IMG/VR virus record: IMGVR_UViG_3300011114_000574
Coordinates: 1-33,831 of that record
DNA length: 33,831 bases
Strand: one strand, 5' to 3'
Origin: a virus
Shown here: piece after piece, positions 20,733 through 28,542 of the stretch
Numbering within the stretch: position 1 is the first letter of the stretch
How the letters are laid out: the number at the start of each line of letters is the position of its first letter
The notes under the pieces: generated by a model
The model's input: the letters and a program-made list of their open reading frames with translations, nothing else
Databases searched by the model: none
What the model was told of the DNA's origin: nothing
Translations under genes and position numbers: made by a program

Positions 20733-21749
20733 TTAAATTACAATCATCAAAACTCCTGCTGTTCTGTAAACATCACCAATGTTTAACCCTCCTGCAACAG
20801 CTAAAGCATTTGAAGCAAAGTCTTGAATTAATACAATATTAAAGTGAGTTGCACTGACCTCAAGGTAATCTGGTGTACTCCATGAAGCAATTATTTGCGC
20901 ATTGGAATCATTTAAAGCTCTTGCATTAATTTTTATAGAAACAGCTCCTAAATTATCGGTTAAGGCATCAACATACTGCGCATCTCCATTAACATCGTAT
21001 TGAATTACGGTGTAAGGTGTGCCGCCTGTTGATGGTATGCTACTTTCATCTACCCACACTGCTGCCCCTGTTGAAGCATCAGTACACACATAAGTAGTAC
21101 CATTATCTAATACCCATCGTGAACCAATTTTAAATCTTAAAGTGTTGTCGAATGTATTGTCGGGATTGATATCGAAGCAATTATTAGATTCTCTTATAAA
21201 TCCGTTGTTGTCGAATATGTGATGAATACCTGACTGCCACATATCTTCATAGCCAACCGAACAAATTCGGCTGATACCGCCAGTTCCACCGAAGTCATAG
21301 GTTCCTGACCTTAACTCCGAGCCATTGTCAAGAACTATCTTATCGCCGTTAGATATTGATATATCTTCACCTCCTGTGGTGTTGCCTAACACCAATGTTT
21401 GATTAAGTGTTTGTGTGCCGCCGCCACCGACTGCTTCGCTTGCCGTTATCGTCATCGTTCCTGAATGAGAATCCATCCTGAACAATCTCACCCTTACAAA
21501 AGCACCCTCGCTTTCTGTGATGTGATAAACATAAGAATCACTGCCTCTGTTTATTTGTATCTGAGAATTTGGAACGAGAATCCAATTAGTCTCATCGGCA
21601 CTTGTCTCAATAATTACATAAGCCGATAGTCCGCTTATTGAATCGGTTATGATTTCAATATCTAAATTACGAGTTGCCCCTGCATAAGTAAATACTGAAC
21701 TCGTGGTGTCCCCTCCGCTTAAATTGTAAGCATTTAAAATTGTACTCAT
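20733..21749 (-). CDS. Tail fibre or receptor-binding protein, 338 aa
   Basis: The N-terminal 110 residues form a beta domain (YVIIETSADETNWILVPNS, then YVYHITESEGAFVRVRLFR), then a Gly-rich linker (EAVGGGGTQTLNQT), a repetitive beta stretch and the C-terminal ALAVAGGLNIGDVYRTAG, a motif common at the end of phage fibre and virion proteins. The ATG overlaps the stop of the 149-aa gene. It is the last structural gene before the esterase and lysis cluster, where host-range proteins often lie. Confidence 0.7.
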   Translation of the reverse strand: MSTILNAYNLSGGDTTSSVFTYAGATRNLDIEIITDSISGLSAYVIIETSADETNWILVPNSQIQINRGSDSYVYHITESEGAFVRVRLFRMDSHSGTMTITASEAVGGGGTQTLNQTLVLGNTTGGEDISISNGDKIVLDNGSELRSGTYDFGGTGGISRICSVGYEDMWQSGIHHIFDNNGFIRESNNCFDINPDNTFDNTLRFKIGSRWVLDNGTTYVCTDASTGAAVWVDESSIPSTGGTPYTVIQYDVNGDAQYVDALTDNLGAVSIKINARALNDSNAQIIASWSTPDYLEVSATHFNIVLIQDFASNALAVAGGLNIGDVYRTAGVLMIVI

Positions 21750-22195
21750 GATTCAGGTATTTTGCATTTATTATCTTGATAGCCTATTGTTCTTATTTCA
21801 ACTGAAATTTTTATGCCTGTTACAGCATCTTTAAATTCATCTTCGAATGGTTCGTAAGATTGTGAAAGAGTATAGAAAAAATTTGTTTCGTTGTTTGCTA
21901 AATATACCAATTGCGCAATTAAGTCCGCTGCATACAAGATGCAATCTGAATAAACTTCATCAATATTTCCGATGTCGGCTTTCACCAAGTCCATAAAAAA
22001 TATATCGTAGTTGTATGCAATTGTGTTTTGTGCGAATGAACCCGGTTGAAGCATTGCCCACATCAACGGATATTGCACATCTTCAATTTCTGCTATTTCA
22101 GAAACGGAACCACTCCCGAATGTTCTCAATTGCAAGTGACCGGCAACGAAATCAGAAAAGGTTTTTAAGATTTGGTTGTGGGTGAAGATTTGCAT
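21746..22195 (-). CDS. Head-tail or tail-terminator-like protein, 149 aa
   Basis: Begins MQIFTHNQILKTFSDFVAGH, then YNYDIFFMDLVKADIGNIDE and a C-terminal strand pattern (GIKISVEIRTIGYQDN). Alternating helix and strand with a long central helix resembles neck or tail-terminator proteins. It follows the connector gene after 69 non-coding bases. By position it links portal/connector and tail. Confidence 0.55.
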   Translation of the reverse strand: MQIFTHNQILKTFSDFVAGHLQLRTFGSGSVSEIAEIEDVQYPLMWAMLQPGSFAQNTIAYNYDIFFMDLVKADIGNIDEVYSDCILYAADLIAQLVYLANNETNFFYTLSQSYEPFEDEFKDAVTGIKISVEIRTIGYQDNKCKIPES

Positions 22196-22264
22196 TTTGT
22201 CAGTTTAATTAAATACTGTTCGCACTTCTTTATGTTTTCCGCTTTTACGGAAGGTCTGCCTTTT

Positions 22265-22870
22265 TTACGGATAGGGAAAGCCATTGGGAAAAGGATTTTT
22301 GTTTAAATCGATTTTGTCATTCGGTAAAGAGCTTTGGTTGTCACCTAATTCGCCAAGATAAATGCCTCCCATATTATTTTCTCGCTTTGGATAAATGGTA
22401 TCAACTGAGCTGCCCGGAATGAAGTAAAGCGGAAACATAGCAGTAGCATTTGCAAGTAAGTATCTTTTCAACCGCCCCTCTTTCACTTTCATTTTTTCTA
22501 AAGCCCGTTGCCCCAACACATACAACTCATTCAAATCAGCAGGAATAATTTCTCCATCTGTTTTTCTATTTACCCCTTTATTATTTACCCTATAACCCAA
22601 ATCAATCATGGCTTCATAACTCACTGCTTTTATCATGTACGCCCAAATGTAATCCTGCAATAAGGTTCTATAATTTGGTGAAGAACTTAAATCGGGGTCG
22701 GCAATAATCAGCGATTGTAAATAGTTGTATAGTGCTGTGCCTAACATTGGAAGAACATAATCTTCCTGCACATCATTGATTGATTGTGTCAGAAATTTTG
22801 GATCAACATTATCGCCTACATTGGTTTGCGATTTGAAGATTGCGACCGGTAGTAATTTAGCTGTTATCAT
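22265..22870 (-). CDS. Head-tail connector-like protein (DUF6712 type), 201 aa
   Basis: MITAKLLPVAIFKSQTNVGD, then DVQEDYVLPMLGTALYNYLQ and YIWAYMIKAVSYEAMIDLGY are a pattern I associate with DUF6712 connector proteins of Bacteroidota phages. The last third is loop-rich (NNMGGIYLGELGDNQ). Encoded one base after the portal gene. It likely forms the ring under the portal. Confidence 0.65.
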   Translation of the reverse strand: MITAKLLPVAIFKSQTNVGDNVDPKFLTQSINDVQEDYVLPMLGTALYNYLQSLIIADPDLSSSPNYRTLLQDYIWAYMIKAVSYEAMIDLGYRVNNKGVNRKTDGEIIPADLNELYVLGQRALEKMKVKEGRLKRYLLANATAMFPLYFIPGSSVDTIYPKRENNMGGIYLGELGDNQSSLPNDKIDLNKNPFPNGFPYP

Positions 22871-22871
22871 T

Positions 22872-25028
22872 TCAGTCGTTGTTTACATAAACTAATTCCT
22901 TTGCCCACTTATGCCTGCAATATGGTGTAGTGTCAGGACCTTGCACTCCTCCTTTCTTTGTGTACCATCCGCCGGTGAACTGAAACACATCATACCCCTC
23001 TCTTTCACTTATAGTTTGAATATCGGCTTTTGAGTAAACTCTATCGAGTGAAATCATCTTCCGGCAAAAGTCGCGCGAACCTTCAATTAATGTTTCTCCC
23101 ATATTTGGACGAACTTGATATGAGTAAACTGTTTTTATTGATACTGATTTTGGGGCGGCGGCGATTATATCGCTGCCTTTTGAAGTGATGGTATATATTG
23201 TTTTCGTCTTGCCTTTTGAAGTTTCTACATAACCTGAATCTTTCAGCCCTGCGATAATATCATTTAAAATTTTAACTGAAATATTTAAAGCCGCTGCAAT
23301 AGCAATCAGGTCAACTAATTTATCGTCCGCTAAAGCCGCTAATACCTGAACCTCTTTTTTTGAAAGTACATCGGCACCATAAAAATTATACTGCTCATCC
23401 TCTGCGAAGTTGAACCTTCGAGCGATTAATGAAACTTTCGAGCGTGGCATTCCAAATTCAGAGAATAGTTTTAAAAGTTTTTCATTCTGAACCTGATAAA
23501 ATTTCATCATCTCAACATCATCATTCGCCTCCAAGCCTAAAAAAGCATTGATGTCAGAATCAGATAATCCGAATCCTGATTTTAACATTGCCTTTGCCAT
23601 CGGTTCAGTTATTACCTGTTTAGTAAATTGTCGAACTATTCTGTTTATCTGCTGATGCTGTTTAGCGGTAAGGTTTTTAAGGTTGTCGTTTACTGCTTCG
23701 AGCGGTTGTGGCAGTGCGATTGGATTACCTTGTTCATCTAATTGCGGAGCAGGTGCTGCTTCAACTACCAATGGGTCATATCCTGCTTCTACTCTGATTT
23801 CATCCTTTGTAAGATTTGCGCTCAATACATTTTCACTCCATACAATCGGGAATTTTAACGGCTGAATTTTTATAACTTCTGGTAAACCGGCAATGGAAGC
23901 AAAATAATTAAACACTTTTTCAATCTCAGCTTGTCGCGGCGCTATATAATTCGCTTGGAATATTGCCCACGATTGCAATAGCTCTTGTGAACCTCCCAAC
24001 TGCCCTTCTGTTTTTATTCCGAATAACATCGGGCTTGTTACTTTATGAGCAACAAATATCCCTTCACTTACGCGTGGGTCGGTAGTTTCAAAAATCTTAT
24101 CCGCATTCGTCTGACTTATATCTTCAACTGTTACTGCATTATCTTTTCCGTTTGAAAAATTAACAAGAAACTTATTTGCATTATCAGTTCCGGAAAATTT
24201 CCGCTTTAGTTTTCTTTCTACATCCGCTTGAGTTGATTCTTCAGGAACTCCATTATTGTATGAGATAATTTTACCGCCCCAAAATCCATTCTTTACATTG
24301 TTCAAATCGTAGTTTGAAATCTCCACCGATGTTTCAATGTCGGCACATCCGCTTACATACTCAGGCAATGGATATGTTTTTAGTCCCGGTCTGTATTGAC
24401 GGTAACAGAAAATTGACGGCTCATTATATTTTCCTTCTTCAAAAGCAGGATATTCCTTCCATGATTCATGCAGTTTTGGATTTGCGATAATATTCGGATC
24501 CCATGAATCGCAATAAATAAAAGCATCCATGTCTTTATTCTTAATCCGATAATCACTCCAGTCTTTATGATATATTGCCGCTATTCCTGTTTTCTTTTTA
24601 TTCGGTACTATCAATAAATAAAATCCGCCGAATATCTCAAAGTCAAGCTCAATTCTTTTAGCAAGTTCATCAGCGTCATATTTTGGGTTAATTGTTTTAA
24701 GCCAATTTATAACTTTTAACTTTACAATATCGTCAACTCCTTTTAATTCTTCATCAAATCCGTTGCCGTAAATATATTTTGCTTTGCCGCTTATGATAGC
24801 TCCGTTCTTTGAACTGCGATTAAATAACTGTAACAGGTAATCACAATATCGGTTATTCCAATAGGTATCATCTTGCTCCCATCCGTAAATAATAAAGTCA
24901 CCGTCCCTTCCTATTCCACCCTGATAACCATTCCTTCCTTCAACGAATAAAGGAACTTTATGAGCAGCCAATTGAATAACCATTGAGCCAATTCCGTTTT
25001 TAGTATCTAATGGTGTTGGCTTCTTCAT
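22872..25028 (-). CDS. Portal protein with winged-helix and C-terminal MuF-like extension, 718 aa
   Basis: Residues about 40-450 carry portal features: WNNRYCDYLLQLFNRSS, AIISGKAKYIYGNGFD, HKVTSPMLFGIKTEGQLGGS and the following helix. This dodecameric ring is the DNA gate of the capsid. Residues about 560-625 (EVQVLAALADDKLVDLI, then LKDSGYVETSKGKTKTIYTI) read as a winged helix of MarR type. The last 85 residues (YQVRPNMGETLIEGSRDFCR, then FTGGWYTKKG and PYCRHKWAKELV) resemble the C-terminal part of Mu gpF-like minor head proteins. So it seems a fusion of three modules, longer than a usual portal (about 450-500 aa). Confidence 0.82.
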   Translation of the reverse strand: MKKPTPLDTKNGIGSMVIQLAAHKVPLFVEGRNGYQGGIGRDGDFIIYGWEQDDTYWNNRYCDYLLQLFNRSSKNGAIISGKAKYIYGNGFDEELKGVDDIVKLKVINWLKTINPKYDADELAKRIELDFEIFGGFYLLIVPNKKKTGIAAIYHKDWSDYRIKNKDMDAFIYCDSWDPNIIANPKLHESWKEYPAFEEGKYNEPSIFCYRQYRPGLKTYPLPEYVSGCADIETSVEISNYDLNNVKNGFWGGKIISYNNGVPEESTQADVERKLKRKFSGTDNANKFLVNFSNGKDNAVTVEDISQTNADKIFETTDPRVSEGIFVAHKVTSPMLFGIKTEGQLGGSQELLQSWAIFQANYIAPRQAEIEKVFNYFASIAGLPEVIKIQPLKFPIVWSENVLSANLTKDEIRVEAGYDPLVVEAAPAPQLDEQGNPIALPQPLEAVNDNLKNLTAKQHQQINRIVRQFTKQVITEPMAKAMLKSGFGLSDSDINAFLGLEANDDVEMMKFYQVQNEKLLKLFSEFGMPRSKVSLIARRFNFAEDEQYNFYGADVLSKKEVQVLAALADDKLVDLIAIAAALNISVKILNDIIAGLKDSGYVETSKGKTKTIYTITSKGSDIIAAAPKSVSIKTVYSYQVRPNMGETLIEGSRDFCRKMISLDRVYSKADIQTISEREGYDVFQFTGGWYTKKGGVQGPDTTPYCRHKWAKELVYVNND

Positions 25029-25471
25029 GATGGTTGGTAGGTTGTGGTGTTAATTACATCGGGAGTATAAGAAGGAGTGGTATTAACAAAACCTTCTACA
25101 TAACATTGTCCGCTTTCTAATTCATAGTTGCTATAAGATTCAATTTGCGCTTGTGTCATCAATGCAATTGCAGCAACTTGATTCTGTGTGAGTGTTGCGT
25201 TGATTGAATAAACTGAGTAATAGTAAATGCCTTCAACTCCTAATTCAATTTCGCCAATTGTTAAATCGGGATTGGTAGTTTCAACAATATCAAAACGATT
25301 GTACCGGTATGGATAAGGACTTGAATCAGCTGCTTTTAAAAGTGATGTCACATAATTTGTTGTTGAATCCAAACTTCTGAATATAAATATATATGTCTGA
25401 AATGGATAAATCTCTTTTTCTTTAAGAGTTAATACAACATCGTTAGTCGTGGATTTAATTAGTTTCAGCAT
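25025..25471 (-). CDS. Hypothetical virion protein, 148 aa
   Basis: Beta-rich N-terminal half (NDVVLTLKEKEIYPFQTYIF, then GEIELGVEGIYYYSVYSI) and a Thr/Tyr/Pro-rich end (FVNTTPSYTPDVINTTTYQ). It lies between a terminator and the portal gene, overlapping the latter. Likely structural by position. No family recognised with confidence. Confidence 0.6.
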   Translation of the reverse strand: MLKLIKSTTNDVVLTLKEKEIYPFQTYIFIFRSLDSTTNYVTSLLKAADSSPYPYRYNRFDIVETTNPDLTIGEIELGVEGIYYYSVYSINATLTQNQVAAIALMTQAQIESYSNYELESGQCYVEGFVNTTPSYTPDVINTTTYQPS

Positions 25472-25510
25472 CTATATCTAAATACAAAATTGTCGTTTTT
25501 GTTTATAAAT

Positions 25511-25540
25511 AAAAAAGCCGCTCATGGCGAACGGCTCTTT
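25511..25540 (-). terminator. Rho-independent terminator behind the 175-aa virion gene
   Basis: Minus strand: GAGCCGTTCG, loop CCATG, AGCGGCTTTTTTATTT. The stem AGCCG(c)TC/GA(a)CGGCT with T-run separates the capsid/tail-tube genes from the portal genes. Confidence 0.82.
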
Positions 25541-25561
25541 TATATTATCAAACCAAAACTT

Positions 25562-26089
25562 TTATGCAGCAGGTGCTATCAAAGTAGCCATCAAAGATGA
25601 ATCAACTTCTCTTGCCTGTACTGCTTCTGCTCCTTTGAATTGAAGCGTCCAAGCGTTGGCATCACTAATTACTTTTCCTGATGCGTACTTACTTGCGTCT
25701 GCAAGGTCACATCCGCGAACCTCACCGAGTAACCAATACAAGCCGTTCAAATCTAAACAGATAATCATTAATGTATTCTGAGCAAGCTCAGTGATGATAT
25801 TCCGTTTAGTAGTTGTTCTCTTTGGGATGACTATTGTTACATCTTGCTCCCACCCGATTGTACCACCTTGAATATTTATCTTTGGGGTTTCATTCCACTC
25901 TGAACTTTCTTTGATTTGTTGGAACTCCCAAAACTGTGTTCCGCTATCTAAAGTGAAAGTGGTAATTTTTTCACTTGTGTAACCAATGGTATTTTTATTT
26001 GCAAGTTCAGTAATAAATACCTCAGTTATCCCTGCCGCATTATCGCGGCAGTCAATCGAACTTATTCCTGCTGTTATAGCACAAGCCAT
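25562..26089 (-). CDS. Probable major tail tube protein, 175 aa
   Basis: Begins MACAITAGISSIDCRDNAAG, then ITEVFITELANKNTIGYTS, SEWNETPKINIQGGTIGWEQ and LMIICLDLNGLYWLLGE: a beta-barrel-like pattern. Its place directly behind the major capsid gene and before a strong terminator is where an abundant structural protein is expected. Proteins of this type are common in Bacteroidota phages and prophages and are usually unnamed. Tail tube is my best guess, with head decoration protein as the alternative. Confidence 0.58.
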   Translation of the reverse strand: MACAITAGISSIDCRDNAAGITEVFITELANKNTIGYTSEKITTFTLDSGTQFWEFQQIKESSEWNETPKINIQGGTIGWEQDVTIVIPKRTTTKRNIITELAQNTLMIICLDLNGLYWLLGEVRGCDLADASKYASGKVISDANAWTLQFKGAEAVQAREVDSSLMATLIAPAA

Positions 26090-26104
26090 TTTTTTAAAGT
26101 TTTA

Positions 26105-27295
26105 TTAAGCGAGTAAAAATTGAGTTACTTCTGTTGGGAAGGCTACATTCACTCCAAGTTTGAAGCGACCTGTGAACTCTCCACGATTACCCTGATAAGG
26201 GTTAAAAATCAATGTGAACTTTTCTTCTTCATCCATCAAATCAGTTCCTAAAAACATTCCTGATGTGCGTATTGCGTAAAGGCGATTGGTGCCTGTTAAT
26301 CCTGCAACTGCTTCAACTTTTAAAGTAGTGCCCGGAACCATTAAGCTACCATTTGCAATGGCGCTGTCAGTTACATAGGCAAAGAAGTTCGTAGTTGTGA
26401 TTTGGGAAATTAATGTTCTGAAGAAATCCCATCCGCAGAAAATTGAAATATCAGATTTGTCAATCAACTGCTGAGGTATTGCTCTGAAAATTGACTGTGC
26501 AATTTGTAAAGCGTTTGAAGTTGTGATGCCGGTTACTGATGTAATCGGTGCTGCAAAGTTTTCATTCGCTGCATTCACTCCTGTAATACTTAACCCTGAT
26601 GCTGTTGTTCCTGCGTAAACTGCTGTAACAGTCATTGAGGTTGCTGATGCAATCGCTGTAACGGTGTAAAGCACACCAACGATTCCAACTTTTGAACCAA
26701 CTGCTAATTCGGTTGTGAACAAACTTGAAGTCCCGGTAACAGTTCCCGATCCGTTTGTAACGGCAACTGTGCCACTCAATTTCTTTGCGTTTACATTTGT
26801 AACGCTTCCGGTTAATGTGCCTACATAAGCAGCATCAATCAACTTAATCAAACCGTCGTAGTATGATAAGTTGTTGGTACCGCTTGTGGTGTCACCCTGC
26901 CAAATACCCAACTCATTTTGATATTGGATTTTAGCCACTTTCAAATCGGTGTAATCTTTTGCGTAAAGCATATCGGTGTAAGTTCCACCGGCTTTTAATT
27001 TTTGTTGCGTGTAGTACGCTTCAAAATCTTTTTGGCAAGTTGCCTCTTCAACTTTTACACGACCAACTGTTATTGTCCGTTGTGTGATAGTTGTGGTTCC
27101 TGAAGCATTGAAGGCGCAAGTGGTGTCGGCTTGAAATACCGCATCCGAGTCCATAATATTGATGGTCGCACTTGACTTCACATCAAGCATCGGAGTCATC
27201 ATTTTTGCAGTCTTACCACCCATTACCGAAGCAACGGCAAGCATATCTGCATTTTGTTTTACATACGCTGTTAGCGTTCCTAAACTGTATCCCAT
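26105..27295 (-). CDS. Major capsid protein with an inserted beta domain, 396 aa
   Basis: HK97-type layout: N-arm MGYSLGTLTAYVKQNADMLA, E-loop region with INIMDSDAVFQADTTCAF and VKVEEATCQKDFEAYYTQQ, and a C-terminal domain (DISIFCGWDFFRTLISQI, then LKVEAVAGLTGTNRLYAIRT, FKLGVNVAFPTEVTQF). Between about residues 170 and 245 is a module with GTVAVTNGSGTVTG, FTTELAVGSKVGIVG and SATSMTVTAVYAG, likely displayed on the capsid surface. It follows the protease/scaffold gene by two bases. Without the module the protein would be about 320 aa, a usual length. Confidence 0.85.
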   Translation of the reverse strand: MGYSLGTLTAYVKQNADMLAVASVMGGKTAKMMTPMLDVKSSATINIMDSDAVFQADTTCAFNASGTTTITQRTITVGRVKVEEATCQKDFEAYYTQQKLKAGGTYTDMLYAKDYTDLKVAKIQYQNELGIWQGDTTSGTNNLSYYDGLIKLIDAAYVGTLTGSVTNVNAKKLSGTVAVTNGSGTVTGTSSLFTTELAVGSKVGIVGVLYTVTAIASATSMTVTAVYAGTTASGLSITGVNAANENFAAPITSVTGITTSNALQIAQSIFRAIPQQLIDKSDISIFCGWDFFRTLISQITTTNFFAYVTDSAIANGSLMVPGTTLKVEAVAGLTGTNRLYAIRTSGMFLGTDLMDEEEKFTLIFNPYQGNRGEFTGRFKLGVNVAFPTEVTQFLLA

Positions 27296-27296
27296 T

Positions 27297-28502
27297 TTAT
27301 TTTATGGTTTTTAAATTTTGATTTATTGAAGCAATTTTATCGAGGCGTGAGTTTTTTGCCTCTTTCTTTTTGAATTGGATGTTTGCTGAATTATCAACAA
27401 CAACTTCTTCATTTGCTATTGCTTCCACTACTGCGAAAGTTTCTTTCAACTGAATAGTTAATGTTTCAACTTTTTCTTTCAGCTCGTTATTTTCAGAAGC
27501 CATTTTTGTAGCTGCTGTATTGGCTGTTGTTGCTGATTCGGTTGCTGTTTTATTTGCAGCTTCCATTTCAGTATTTTTTGTTTCGAGTGCCTTCAATCTT
27601 TCTTCCATTGAAGCCATCAGTTTTTTCATATCCTCACCTTCTGTTGCCTCAACTGCTGCTGTTGCTATCTCTGCAATTGCGCCAGCTAAAACTGAAATGG
27701 TTGAACCATCCTCTAAAAGATAATCACCATCAGGAGCAACTGCATCGCCAATACGAATAGCTGCACCAACTATCGGCATATCACCGTCAATTGTTATAGC
27801 AATTCCGTCTTGTGTTTTTACTTCCATAAATTTCTGAGGTGTTGATTTGAAAGTCAATTTTGCTTTCTCGATTAATTCTTTTGCGGTCATTTGTTCAGAT
27901 TCTATTAATAAATACAAACTATCTAAATCTGTTTTTTTAATCGTTGATAAAAATTCTGCTACTTCGGCTTCATACGGCGTATCGGAATAGGTGAATAGTC
28001 CCTCGACTGAAAACCCTTTGAATGTTCCGTCTTTTACGGTTTCCCAAACAGAATCATTTTCAACTTTGTAAAAAGAAAACCATGTACCATTCGCTAAATG
28101 TTCTGTTCCTTTCATTGGTGCAATTCCTTTTTCAGAGTCAATAATGAAATCTGAAATCATAAAGCAATTATCAACTTTCTGATTCGGGTCGTGCATCAGA
28201 TTCACATTGGCATTATTGCCTAACCGATGAAACTTATCACGAATCTTTTCAATAGTTTCCTTTGTAAATATTACAAAGTGTTCACCTAACTTTTCATTCA
28301 TTCGGTATATCGGCATATCAGGAATCATCAATGCACCTGCGACAATCCTCTTTTCTTCGTTGACAAGTTTTAGCTTGTATTGTTCCGGCTGCTCCTTCAT
28401 CGCAATCCAATCTTGACGAATAGCAGGTGAATCAACTAAAGCAACATATTCAACTCCATCATTTTCTGCTGAAAGTGTGAGTTGGTAAATGGGTAAGTTC
28501 AT
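27297..28502 (-). CDS. XkdF-like prohead protease fused to scaffold, 401 aa
   Basis: Residues about 1-190 fit the XkdF-type prohead protease: VEYVALVDSPAIRQDW, GALMIPDMPIYR, NLMHDPNQKVDNCFMI with a candidate catalytic His, and GTFKGFSVEGLF with a candidate Ser. The middle is a linker with a small beta part (ITIDGDMPIVGAAIRI). Residues about 290-370 form an acidic coiled coil (MEERLKALETKNTEMEAANK) like a scaffold, and the end is basic. The C-terminal part would shape the prohead and be removed by the protease. It precedes the capsid gene as usual. Confidence 0.82.
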   Translation of the reverse strand: MNLPIYQLTLSAENDGVEYVALVDSPAIRQDWIAMKEQPEQYKLKLVNEEKRIVAGALMIPDMPIYRMNEKLGEHFVIFTKETIEKIRDKFHRLGNNANVNLMHDPNQKVDNCFMISDFIIDSEKGIAPMKGTEHLANGTWFSFYKVENDSVWETVKDGTFKGFSVEGLFTYSDTPYEAEVAEFLSTIKKTDLDSLYLLIESEQMTAKELIEKAKLTFKSTPQKFMEVKTQDGIAITIDGDMPIVGAAIRIGDAVAPDGDYLLEDGSTISVLAGAIAEIATAAVEATEGEDMKKLMASMEERLKALETKNTEMEAANKTATESATTANTAATKMASENNELKEKVETLTIQLKETFAVVEAIANEEVVVDNSANIQFKKKEAKNSRLDKIASINQNLKTIK

Positions 28503-28542
28503 ACCAATAAATACATACTTGGCATAAATGTTTATTTAACAC

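Noticed and set aside
22196-22264. An open frame with KGRPSVKAENIKK behind the connector gene
   Set aside because: It has no start codon, and the A-run that could serve for frameshifting comes after the stop of the upstream gene, so it cannot be reached by slipping.
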